Below are positions 39,349-46,907 of a stretch of DNA of 64,000 nt, one piece after another. Source of the DNA: Elusimicrobiota bacterium (GTDB lineage Bacteria > Elusimicrobiota > Elusimicrobia > Elusimicrobiales > UBA9959); assembly GCA_026388155.1 (NCBI GenBank), contig JAPLKI010000016.1, positions 1-64,000 on the forward strand, given 5' to 3'. A program made the position numbers and the translations under genes. Every line of letters begins with the position of its first letter. Within the stretch, counting starts at the first letter, position 1. The notes beneath the pieces were generated by a model, which was not told the DNA's origin, made no database searches, and saw nothing but the letters and a program-made list of their open reading frames with translations.

Positions 39349-40089
39349 TTAAGCTATCAACAAAACAGCCGCAAGATAGTCAGGCAGCAGCCTTGAAAGG
39401 GCAAATATCAGCGCTCCGCAGAACATGACGGCAAAAAGCACCGCTGCGGACGCTCTTGGTACGCTGGCATGTCCCGTGAGGCCCAGCGATTTTATTAAAA
39501 GCCATAAAATCCAGACTGCTTCTATGGCGGAGAATATTTCAAACAGCAGTTTTGAATTTAAAGCGATGGTAAGTATTTCAGCGGGGATCATGGCGAGAGA
39601 AACGGAGGCGGCGGCGAGTATTACCGCGAAAAGGCCGCGGCATTCTTTCTTTCGCTGTCGAAAAGCCAGCAGCGCTAAAATTATAAAAGCAGGAGGCAAA
39701 AGCCAGGAGACAGCGGCGATCTTTCCCGACGCCGACGCCGCTATAAAAGTGATAATTACAATTCCGGCGGAAGCTGCCACGCGGAGGGCTATTCTGCCGG
39801 CTGAAAAAAAGTCCGCCGCCCAGGGTAAAAACGCGGCCAGAAGAGCGCCGATAAACAGGTTGATCGGAGCGGCCGAGAGATAATAATAGCAGGGATCGCC
39901 GAAAGCGAGCGCCGGCGCTTCAGGCACGAAAGCGGGCGGAAGTTTCGGCAGAACGAACGCGTGGAGAACCGAATAAAAGACAAATATAATAAGCGGCGCT
40001 TTCAGGTCCGAATCCGCGGCGGTAAGGGCGGACAGGGCCTCTATGGGTCGGCGCAGAAGACTTGAAAAAAGGCGGAGTGCTTCTCTCAT
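39349..40089 (-). CDS. Yip1-like membrane protein
   Basis: 246 aa with five to six membrane segments after a short basic N-terminus (LRRPIEALSAL). The pattern resembles Yip1/YIP1-domain proteins, with a first hydrophobic segment PLIIFVFYSVLHAFVLP and later repeated alanine-rich helices. No catalytic motif seen. The start lies one base after the mnmE stop, so it is translationally coupled to mnmE; a gene between mnmE and mnmG is unusual. Confidence 0.55.
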   Translation of the reverse strand: MREALRLFSSLLRRPIEALSALTAADSDLKAPLIIFVFYSVLHAFVLPKLPPAFVPEAPALAFGDPCYYYLSAAPINLFIGALLAAFLPWAADFFSAGRIALRVAASAGIVIITFIAASASGKIAAVSWLLPPAFIILALLAFRQRKKECRGLFAVILAAASVSLAMIPAEILTIALNSKLLFEIFSAIEAVWILWLLIKSLGLTGHASVPRASAAVLFAVMFCGALIFALSRLLPDYLAAVLLIA

Positions 40090-40090
40090 G

Positions 40091-41494
40091 CTATTTTCCC
40101 ACGCAGAAGTTTTTGAAAATGTCGGACAGTATTTCCTCCGGCGTAGTTTCGCCGAGTATCGAGGAAAGCGCGCTCAGCGCGGCCCGTAAATGTTCAGCCG
40201 CGAGCTCAAGCGGAAAAGAACGTTTTGCTTTCAGTTTATACATTTTTTCAAGTTCAGAGGCGGCGGAGGTGAGGGCCTCGAAATGCCGCGCCGAGGTTAC
40301 AAGCGCCGGCGTGCGCGCGGCAAAATAGCGTTTTTCCCGGCTTATGATAGAGCGTGTCACATTTGAGAGTCCCATGCCGGTCTTGCAGGAAATGGCCAAA
40401 CCTGCGTTTTCTGTTCTCTCTCTCTTGTTTTTTTTTCCGGCTTTGCCCTCGCTCAGGAGGTCGCATTTGTTGAAAATTTTGATCAGCTTCGCGCCGGGAA
40501 CAGCGGTTTCAAGCGCGGTTTCAAGCGCCCTGCGGTCCATTCGTGTCTGCGGCGTGGATGCGTCTTTTACAAGCAGTATTATATCGGCCGTCCTCATGGC
40601 GGCCATCGCGCGGTGTATGCCCTGGTGTTCTACGGCGTCGGAGGTGTTTTCGGCAAGCCCGGCCGTGTCGGTGAAATTTACCGAAAAACCGTCGATATCA
40701 AGGCTGGCTTCAAGGGTGTCGCGCGTGGTGCCGGCCGCCGGAGAAACTATCGCGCGCGGGTAGCCGATTAGAGCGTTCAGAAGCGAAGATTTTCCGGAAT
40801 TAGGCGCACCCGCGATCACTACGTTTATGCCTTCTTTTACCCGCCGGCCGTTTTCAAACCCGGCGGAAAGCCTTCGTATTCCGGCGGCTGCGGCGCGGGT
40901 TTTGGCGAGAAATTCCCGCCCGTCAAAAGAAGGCATGTCGCCGTAAGAATCATCCAGGCGCGCCTCAAGACGCGCTAACAGGCTTACCAGGCTAGATTTA
41001 AGCCCCAGCACCTGCCTGGAAAGGTTCCCTTCGATCTGACCGAGGGCAGCGCGATGGGCGCTTTCGGTCTGGGAAGTTATAAGGTCGTTTACCGCTTCGG
41101 CCTGCGCCAGGTCCAGTTTGCCTTTTAAAAAAGCCCTGAGGGTAAATTCCCCCGGACCGGCGGGGCTCGCGCCGGCTTTTACCGCGAGGTTAAGGATGGA
41201 GCGTATTATGTAGGGCGAGCCGTGGCAGAAAATTTCAACGGTATCTTCGCCCGTGTAGCTTTTCGGGCCTTTGTAAAAAAGCGCCACCGCATTATCCACC
41301 GTTTTCTTTCCGTCCATAACGGAAAGCATGTGGGCCACGCGCGGTTTCGGCTTTGCCAGCGCGCGCCCGGGTTTTAAAAACGAGGCGGCTATGGGGAATG
41401 CCTTGCGCCCCGACAGGCGCACTATCGCTATGGCGCCCGTTCCCGGCGGGGTGGAGGGCGCGACTATGGTCCTTGAGTTGTCGGGTATAAGCAT
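40091..41494 (-). CDS. mnmE: MnmE (TrmE) GTPase
   Basis: 467 aa from ATG 41494 (MLIPDNSRTIVAP). N-terminal folate-binding part (GTGAIAIVRLSG, GPKSYTGEDTVEIFCHG), helical part with a G domain: G1 AGAPNSGKSSLLN near residue 226, G2 GTTRDTLE, G3 DTAGLAE, G4 NKCDLL. The C-terminus FCVGK is the catalytic Cys motif. Potassium-dependent GTPase that works with MnmG on tRNA wobble uridine. An extensive repeat array separates it from khpB. Confidence 0.95.
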   Translation of the reverse strand: MLIPDNSRTIVAPSTPPGTGAIAIVRLSGRKAFPIAASFLKPGRALAKPKPRVAHMLSVMDGKKTVDNAVALFYKGPKSYTGEDTVEIFCHGSPYIIRSILNLAVKAGASPAGPGEFTLRAFLKGKLDLAQAEAVNDLITSQTESAHRAALGQIEGNLSRQVLGLKSSLVSLLARLEARLDDSYGDMPSFDGREFLAKTRAAAAGIRRLSAGFENGRRVKEGINVVIAGAPNSGKSSLLNALIGYPRAIVSPAAGTTRDTLEASLDIDGFSVNFTDTAGLAENTSDAVEHQGIHRAMAAMRTADIILLVKDASTPQTRMDRRALETALETAVPGAKLIKIFNKCDLLSEGKAGKKNKRERTENAGLAISCKTGMGLSNVTRSIISREKRYFAARTPALVTSARHFEALTSAASELEKMYKLKAKRSFPLELAAEHLRAALSALSSILGETTPEEILSDIFKNFCVGK

Positions 41495-41512
41495 ACAATC
41501 AAGCAAGAGCAC

Positions 41513-41703
41513 AGGTCACAAGAGCACAAGTTACAAGCCGGAGGCTGGAAAGAAGACAGAGCACAGGAGCACAAGAACACAAGTAAGAAGCCGGGGAGAA
41601 AGAGCATAAGTTACAGGGGCACAATCAATTTGTGTTTTATCCTGTGCTCTTGTTTAGCCTCTTGCTTGTGACTTGTGCTCCTGTGCTCTTGTGTCTTGCC
41701 TGA
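41513..41703. repeat. long heptad-like array, inverted pair, word AGCACAAG
   Basis: About 190 bp of AGAGCAC, AGGTCAC, AAGAGCACAAG, TTACAAG units (spacing 7-8), then CCTGTGCTCTTG, CTTGTGA, CTTGTGC, TCCTGTG in opposite sense. The longest array of the window, between mnmE and khpB. Confidence 0.8.
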
Positions 41704-41712
41704 CTGCTGTCT

Positions 41713-42678
41713 CTATTTTACTTCCTGCTTTGGCGCCGCCTGGCGTATTATCACCTTGCGGAACTGGCCTTCGCCTTCGGACATCGTTTCCATTTCCGGA
41801 TAGGAACTTTTTACAAGATTATGAACCAGCTTGCGCATGGGCGCGGGCATAGGTTCAAGCCGGTAAGGCTGTGAGCTTGCTTTTATGTCATTTACGGCTT
41901 GCTCCACCCTTTTGGCTATTTCCAGCTCCTTGCTCTTCCAGTAGTCGCCGGTGTCTATCCTGAGCGCCAGGCGCTGCTGCCTGTTTTTGTTCAGCATGGA
42001 ATTTATCAGGAACTGCAGAGCCTGCAGGGCGCGGCCGTTCTCTCCGGTAAAGAACTGCGTCTGGGCGCAGTCAAAGCGCAGTGAAACAAGCGCTTCGGCC
42101 TGGTTGTATGAAGCTTCCGCGATAGTGGCGGGCATGCCAAGAAGTTCCAGCGTTCTCGAAAGCGCCAGTTTGGCGTGTTCAACCGGATCCTCGGGGGCTT
42201 TGAACGAAGTTACCGACTCCGGCAGCGTATCTTCTTTGAATATCAGATTCGCCGCCGGCGGCCGGACTGCTTCGCCCCTTCCCGAATGCTGAGCGTAATC
42301 CGCGCTGCGGTTCCCATCCCTTGCCGGCTCCTGAGGGCGCTCCGAATTGCGGTTCCCTCTGTTAGCGTAGTCCGGACGCCGCTCTCCGCCGCGTTCAGAA
42401 CGCCCGCCGCCTCCCCCCCGCCCGCCGCCATAGCGCCGGGGTTCACGGCCGCCGTAAGAAGGGCGGGGCCGGCTGTCGTCGGTGTCATGGGCGCCGGCTC
42501 CGGTCCATTTTTTCTCCCTTAAAATAACGCAGGCTTTTTTAGCCCCGATGCCCAGGAAACCGCGGGTGCCCTCTGAGACCACCACGACTTCCACCTGGTC
42601 GCGTCGCATTCCTATTTCAGACAGGCCTTTTTCAACGGCGTCCTGTATGTTGTTCGCTTCTGTTTTTATCTCTCTCAT
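41713..42678 (-). CDS. khpB: KhpB/Jag RNA-binding protein
   Basis: 321 aa from ATG 42678 (MREIKTEANN). Jag-N domain at residues 1-55 (GTRGFLGIGAKKACVILREK), a long Gly/Arg-rich linker at about 60-140 (GGREPRRYGGGRGGGGGRSE), a KH-like domain near 165-240 (FFTGENGRALQALQFLINSM) and a C-terminal R3H part (MRKLVHNLVKSSYPEM, TMSEGEGQFRKVIIRQ). RNA-binding protein usually next to yidC, with a role in cell elongation in Firmicutes (family knowledge). The RG-rich linker is an unusually long low-complexity insert. Confidence 0.9.
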   Translation of the reverse strand: MREIKTEANNIQDAVEKGLSEIGMRRDQVEVVVVSEGTRGFLGIGAKKACVILREKKWTGAGAHDTDDSRPRPSYGGREPRRYGGGRGGGGGRSERGGERRPDYANRGNRNSERPQEPARDGNRSADYAQHSGRGEAVRPPAANLIFKEDTLPESVTSFKAPEDPVEHAKLALSRTLELLGMPATIAEASYNQAEALVSLRFDCAQTQFFTGENGRALQALQFLINSMLNKNRQQRLALRIDTGDYWKSKELEIAKRVEQAVNDIKASSQPYRLEPMPAPMRKLVHNLVKSSYPEMETMSEGEGQFRKVIIRQAAPKQEVK

Positions 42679-42721
42679 GTTTTTTAGTCCTCCACTTAAC
42701 TTTAAAGCATCACTGCCGGTA

Positions 42722-44275
42722 TTACGCCATCTTCTTCTGCAGATACATACTCTGGGCAAATCCCCACAGGCTGTTTATAAGCCAGTACATCACGAGCCCG
42801 GAGGGGAAGCTGAGAAACATAAAGGTGAAAATAACCGGCATCCATTTCATCATCTTGGCCTGGGCGGGGTCGCCCGTCTGCGGATTCAGGTGCTGCTGCA
42901 GGAACATTACGGCGCCCATCACGAGCGGCAGCACATAATACGGGTCCTTGGCCGACAGGTCCTTGATCCAGAAAATAAACGGCGCTCCGTGCAGATTCCA
43001 GGAATTTCTGAGCGCCGTGAACAGCGCGAAAAACACCGGTATCTGCAGGATCATCGGCAGGCAGCCGCTCAAGGGGTTGGTGCCGTGGCGCTTGTAAAGG
43101 TCCATTACTTCCTGGTTCATGCGTTTCGGATCTTCTTTGTAGCGCTTCTGTATCTCCTGCATTTCCGGCTGTATTTTTTTCATCAGCGCCATGGATTTGA
43201 AGCTTTTTATGCTTAACGGCGACAGCATGAGCTGGATAATTACGCTCAGTATTATGATGGCCGCGCCGTAGTTGCCCGTGAGGCGGTAAAAATAGCCGAG
43301 CGAGGCGTCGGCAAGCTTGGCGAGCGGCGCGAAGAACCCGAAGTCCACCGCGCGGTCAAGGCCCATCCCGAGTTTTTTAAGCAGGGCGTAGTCTTTGGGC
43401 CCGGCGTAAAAATCAAGCTTCCAGGTTTTTGCCGCGCCGGGAGCGAGTTTTGTTTCGCCAAAGGGGATGGCGAGCCGCGGCAGCTTGTTGCCCTTTACTT
43501 CCACCTGCGAGTAGAGCAGGCGGTCTTTGGCGAAATCGCCGCCGATGATCGCGGTCAGGAAATAGCGGTTGTCCACTCCGGCCCACACCCAGTTATCCGC
43601 CTGCGTGTCTTCCTTGATCTTTCCCACAGTGGGGTGTTTTTTCCCCTGCTCCTGAAAGGTATATTTGGCCGCTGTCAATTTAGGATTTTCTTTTTGCTCG
43701 CTGGGTGCCGTGCCAAGTCCCGGCCCTATTGAAAGCGTCCAGGGCGCAAGCGCGGCGGGCTTTGACGAGGAGTTCGAGGCGGTTATTTCGATCGAATTTA
43801 TTTTATCGGGGCCGTTTAAAATGAACTTTTTCACTATAGTCACGCCCTGCGGAGTTCTTGCGGAAAATTCCGGGTTTTGCGCTGATTTGTTTTTTATGGA
43901 AAAGGTAAGGCCTTCAAAGCTTGAGAATAATCCTCCTTCCGGCGAAAGCACCATTTCTATGGGGGCGACCGGACCTTCGTAAACCAGGCTTTTTATTGAA
44001 GCGCCGGCGGGGTGCAGGGAATACTCCGCTTTGCCGAGTTTAACCTGAAGGGCGTCTTTTTTCCAGTCGGCCGGCAGTTCACCGGCGGCCTGCGGCAGGG
44101 CGGCCTGCGGACTATAAGCGGAGGCTGAAGTGTTTTGGGCGGTTTGAGTTTGAGAGGAAACTGCGGAGGAAGCGGCGCCCTGGGGAGGCGCCTTCTTTTC
44201 CATGTAGGAATACCAGAAAATATAAACCAGTGACGACAGGACTACGGCCAGTACAAGATTCTTCTGCATTTCCAC
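42722..44275 (-). CDS. yidC: YidC membrane protein insertase
   Basis: 517 aa with the diderm layout: N-terminal membrane segment (NLVLAVVLSSLVYIFWYSYM), large periplasmic domain at about 50-310 (SNSSSKPAALAPWTLSIGPG, DNRYFLTAIIGG), then the insertase core GNYGAAIIILSVIIQLMLSP, LSIKSFKSMALMKKIQPEMQ, MDLYKRHGTNPLSGCLPMIL and FLSFPSGLVMYWLINSLWGF. Inserts proteins into the cytoplasmic membrane. Follows yidD within 39 bp. Confidence 0.95.
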   Translation of the reverse strand: MEMQKNLVLAVVLSSLVYIFWYSYMEKKAPPQGAASSAVSSQTQTAQNTSASAYSPQAALPQAAGELPADWKKDALQVKLGKAEYSLHPAGASIKSLVYEGPVAPIEMVLSPEGGLFSSFEGLTFSIKNKSAQNPEFSARTPQGVTIVKKFILNGPDKINSIEITASNSSSKPAALAPWTLSIGPGLGTAPSEQKENPKLTAAKYTFQEQGKKHPTVGKIKEDTQADNWVWAGVDNRYFLTAIIGGDFAKDRLLYSQVEVKGNKLPRLAIPFGETKLAPGAAKTWKLDFYAGPKDYALLKKLGMGLDRAVDFGFFAPLAKLADASLGYFYRLTGNYGAAIIILSVIIQLMLSPLSIKSFKSMALMKKIQPEMQEIQKRYKEDPKRMNQEVMDLYKRHGTNPLSGCLPMILQIPVFFALFTALRNSWNLHGAPFIFWIKDLSAKDPYYVLPLVMGAVMFLQQHLNPQTGDPAQAKMMKWMPVIFTFMFLSFPSGLVMYWLINSLWGFAQSMYLQKKMA

Positions 44276-44314
44276 CTCCCTGAATTTGGAACAAGGGAGG
44301 CTTCAAGGGAAACT

Positions 44315-44557
44315 TCAGGGCACCGGGTCGTAACCGCCCGGATTGAAAGGATGGCAGCTGGCTATTCTTTTTAAAGCGAGCGCGGACCCTTTAAGCGGGC
44401 CGTGTCTCTTAAGCGATTCAAAACCGTATTCAGAACAGGTGGGATAAAATCTGCAGGCCTTCGGGCCCAAAAAGGGCCTGAGCGTCCGGTAAGCGGACTC
44501 AAGCCCCCGCAGTGTCTGACCTGTAAAGTTTTTAAGGCAGGTTTTGCCGGCTTTCAT
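44315..44557 (-). CDS. yidD: YidD membrane protein insertion efficiency factor
   Basis: 80 aa. Family motif [19 protein letters not shown] with the paired cysteines, then [20 protein letters not shown]. Small amphipathic protein at the inner membrane that aids YidC-dependent insertion. The start overlaps the rnpA stop as ATGA. Standard rpmH-rnpA-yidD-yidC order. Confidence 0.94.
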   Translation of the reverse strand: MKAGKTCLKNFTGQTLRGLESAYRTLRPFLGPKACRFYPTCSEYGFESLKRHGPLKGSALALKRIASCHPFNPGGYDPVP

Positions 44558-44910
44558 TTCTTCAGGCGCGCTTTCAAAAATATTCTGTCAAGGGCGGCCG
44601 CGGCTTCATTCAAACTATCTATAGCGCAGCCCGCCTTGAAATAGATTATAACGCGCGCTCCATCTTTCAACTCGTCTTTCGACAGCCTGAAGGCTTCCCT
44701 TAGAAGCCTTTTAAGTCTGTTTCGCCTTACCGCGCCGCCGGTTTTTTTCGAGGCTATAACGCCTATTTTTTTCCCGGTTTCAGGCCCAGTTTCAATCGTG
44801 TGCCACATTACAAAATCTTTAGTGGCTGTTTTTGAGCCTTTGGCAAAAATAAATTCAAATGCCTTCCGGAGACGCAGTCGCGAAACTCTTGAAAAAGTTA
44901 ACTTTTTCAC
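44554..44910 (-). CDS. rnpA: RnpA, protein subunit of RNase P
   Basis: 118 aa, normal length. RNR-type signature [20 protein letters not shown] near residue 58, an N-terminal [20 protein letters not shown] and [13 protein letters not shown]. Binds RNase P RNA to process tRNA 5-prime ends. 115 bp downstream of rpmH. Confidence 0.94.
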   Translation of the reverse strand: MKKLTFSRVSRLRLRKAFEFIFAKGSKTATKDFVMWHTIETGPETGKKIGVIASKKTGGAVRRNRLKRLLREAFRLSKDELKDGARVIIYFKAGCAIDSLNEAAAALDRIFLKARLKK

Positions 44911-45025
44911 TGTGTAAGTAACGGCTTAGGTCGTTTAGGCTGAAGGTTGAAGACTTTTAAGCATAACTTTTCAGTCCGCTCTTTGCCTTCAGCCCACTCT
45001 TCCTCCAGTCTAATAGCCTTTCCAA

Positions 45026-45169
45026 CTAATCAACGTCGGGTATTAAGCTCCATCGGCCTTTCCGGCGGCGCCGTGCCAGGGTTTTTCTGCCGCCCGGGGT
45101 TTTCATTTTGGCGCGGAAGCCGATGTGTTTTTTTCTTTTTCTAACATTCGGTCGGTATGTAGGTAGCAT
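45026..45169 (-). CDS. rpmH: 50S ribosomal protein L34
   Basis: 47 aa, ATG 45169, stop at 45026. Reads [20 protein letters not shown], then [20 protein letters not shown] and SLIPDVD: the conserved KR.R..GF..RM.T..GR..L..RR.KGR pattern of L34 is intact. Highly basic. First gene of the rpmH-rnpA-yidD-yidC-khpB block; recO lies divergently 79 bp away. Confidence 0.96.
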   Translation of the reverse strand: MLPTYRPNVRKRKKHIGFRAKMKTPGGRKTLARRRRKGRWSLIPDVD

Positions 45170-45236
45170 AGTGCTGTAATTATATGAATTAAGGCGCGCA
45201 ATTGCAAAACAAGGCGGCGATGCGGCTATTGTTTAG

Positions 45237-45242
45237 TAAAAT
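45237..45242 (+). promoter_or_regulatory. TAAAAT box directly upstream of recO
   Basis: -10-like hexamer ending six bases before ATG 45249; no ribosome site. Same geometry as at 22008-22013, suggesting a leaderless transcript. Confidence 0.4.
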
Positions 45243-45248
45243 ATATAT

Positions 45249-45872
45249 ATGATTTTTTGCGATTACGGCATAGTCCTGAGAAGCCGCCCGTTGCGCGAGA
45301 GCGACCGCATAGTTACGGTTTTCACAAAAGGGGGAGGCAAGCTTGAGGTTAATTTTAAAAGTGTGCGCAGGACCTCGGGCAAGCTTAAAGCTTTGAGTGA
45401 ACCCGTAACCTGGGGCGATTATCGTTTTTACCTGCGCGGCGGTTCAAACTTCCCCGTGTGCACCGGGGGCGCCACCTTGTCCGTTTTCCCCGGCTTGCGT
45501 TCCGGGCGGGACAGGATCTTCATGGCTTTTCATTTTTGCGAGGTCATTAACAAACTGACGCCGGCGGCCCAGCCGAGCGTGGAAAAATACGAGCTGCTGC
45601 TTTCAGCCCTGAAGGCGCTGGACTCCGGGCCCCCTTCCCGCTGGATGCGTTTTGCCTTTATTTTGCGGGCCATGGAGCTTGCCGGCTATGGCTTTAAAGA
45701 AACTTCTATCGGCCTTGATGCGCATTTTTGGGAGGCGGTGCATTGCGGTTCCTGGCTTGAGCTGGCGGAACTGAAAGAAAACCGGCACGCCGGGGATATG
45801 CTTGAGGGGCTGATAAATAAATTTTTCGGCGAGCAATTGGGCGTAACGCTGAATACCGCGCAATTCCTGTAG
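45249..45872 (+). CDS. recO: RecO, recombination mediator
   Basis: 207 aa, slightly short. N-terminal OB-fold DYGIVLRSRPLRESDRIVTV, FTKGGGKLEVNFKSVRR and LKALSEPVTWGDYRFYLRGG, then the helical domain (FHFCEVINKLTPAAQPSVEK). RecO loads RecA on SSB-coated DNA with RecR, normally by binding the acidic tail of SSB; that tail is absent from the SSB at 17687-18211. No zinc-binding Cys set is seen. Appears to be translated from a leaderless message. Confidence 0.88.
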   Translation: MIFCDYGIVLRSRPLRESDRIVTVFTKGGGKLEVNFKSVRRTSGKLKALSEPVTWGDYRFYLRGGSNFPVCTGGATLSVFPGLRSGRDRIFMAFHFCEVINKLTPAAQPSVEKYELLLSALKALDSGPPSRWMRFAFILRAMELAGYGFKETSIGLDAHFWEAVHCGSWLELAELKENRHAGDMLEGLINKFFGEQLGVTLNTAQFL

Positions 45873-45900
45873 ACCGTGGAAATTTAAAAATAGGTATAAT

Positions 45901-45994
45901 CAGTAAAGAGATTACAGCGATTAAAAATAGATTACAGCGATTTTCTTCGAAATAATATCCCTGTAATCGTTCTGTTATCACCGTAATCTTTTAA
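45901..45994. repeat. heptad array, inverted pair, word GATTACA/GCGATTA
   Basis: AGATTAC, AGCGATT, then AGATTAC, AGCGATT, followed by CTGTAAT, CGTTCTG, TTATCAC, CGTAATC in opposite sense, just upstream of glyQ. Confidence 0.75.
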
Positions 45995-46005
45995 TCGGAG
46001 GCTTA

Positions 46006-46869
46006 ATGAACCTGCAGGATATAATTTTAAAATTCGACCAATATTGGGCGCGCCAGGGCTGCGCCGTGATCCAGCCCTATGATATCGAAAAAGGCGCCGG
46101 CACTTTCAACCCCGCCACTTTTTTCGGTTCGCTTACCTCAAAACCGACAAAAGTCGCCTACGTGGAACCCAGCCGCCGCCCGGCCGACGGGCGTTACGGC
46201 AACAACCCTAACCGCCTCGGCAAGTTCCATCAGTATCAGGTGGTAGTAAAACCGCCCCCGAAAGATATTCAGCAGGTGTACCTCAGCTCGCTGAAGGCCA
46301 TCGGCATAGATCACAGCGAACACGACATCCGCTGGATAGAGGACGATTGGGAATCCCCCACGCTTGGCGCTTCGGGCGTGGGGTGGGAAGTGTGGCTGGA
46401 CGGCATGGAGATAACTCAGTTCACTTATTTCCAGCAGGTGGCTTCTTTCGAGCTTAGCCCCATAAGTATCGAGATAACCTACGGCCTTGAGCGCCTGGCC
46501 ATGTTCTCGCAGAAAAAGAAAAATATCTTTGACATTAAGTGGAACGACCATCTTACCTACGGCCAAATGTTCAAGGCGCAGGAGGAGCAGTTCTCGCACT
46601 ACAATTTTGAAGAGGCCGACGTGGAAAATCTCCGTTCCGACTTCGATCGCTGGGAAAAGGAAGTTTTCCGCCTGGCGAAAATGAATTACTATCTTCCGGC
46701 CTTCGAGCTTGTAATGAAGTGTTCGCATAATTTCAACCTGCTGGATGCGCGCGGCGCCATTTCGGTGTCCGAGCGGGTGGGCCTTATTAAAAGGGTGCGC
46801 GATATAGCGCGCGTTTGCGCCGCGGCCTATATGAAAGACAATGAACAGCCGGAGACCTGTCACCTGTAG
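46006..46869 (+). CDS. glyQ: GlyQ, glycyl-tRNA synthetase alpha chain
   Basis: 287 aa. Class II catalytic subunit of the alpha2beta2 enzyme. Motifs: FDQYWARQGCAVIQPYDIEK, GAGTFNPATFFGSL, VEPSRRPADGRYGNNPNRLG, EDDWESPTLGASGVGWEVWL and a C-terminal GAISVSERVGLIKRVRDIAR. ATG 46006 follows a CGGAGG ribosome site. The beta chain gene follows by 38 bp. Confidence 0.96.
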   Translation: MNLQDIILKFDQYWARQGCAVIQPYDIEKGAGTFNPATFFGSLTSKPTKVAYVEPSRRPADGRYGNNPNRLGKFHQYQVVVKPPPKDIQQVYLSSLKAIGIDHSEHDIRWIEDDWESPTLGASGVGWEVWLDGMEITQFTYFQQVASFELSPISIEITYGLERLAMFSQKKKNIFDIKWNDHLTYGQMFKAQEEQFSHYNFEEADVENLRSDFDRWEKEVFRLAKMNYYLPAFELVMKCSHNFNLLDARGAISVSERVGLIKRVRDIARVCAAAYMKDNEQPETCHL

Positions 46870-46907
46870 CCTGATCGGATTACGAATAGATTTTTCTGGA
46901 GAACGAA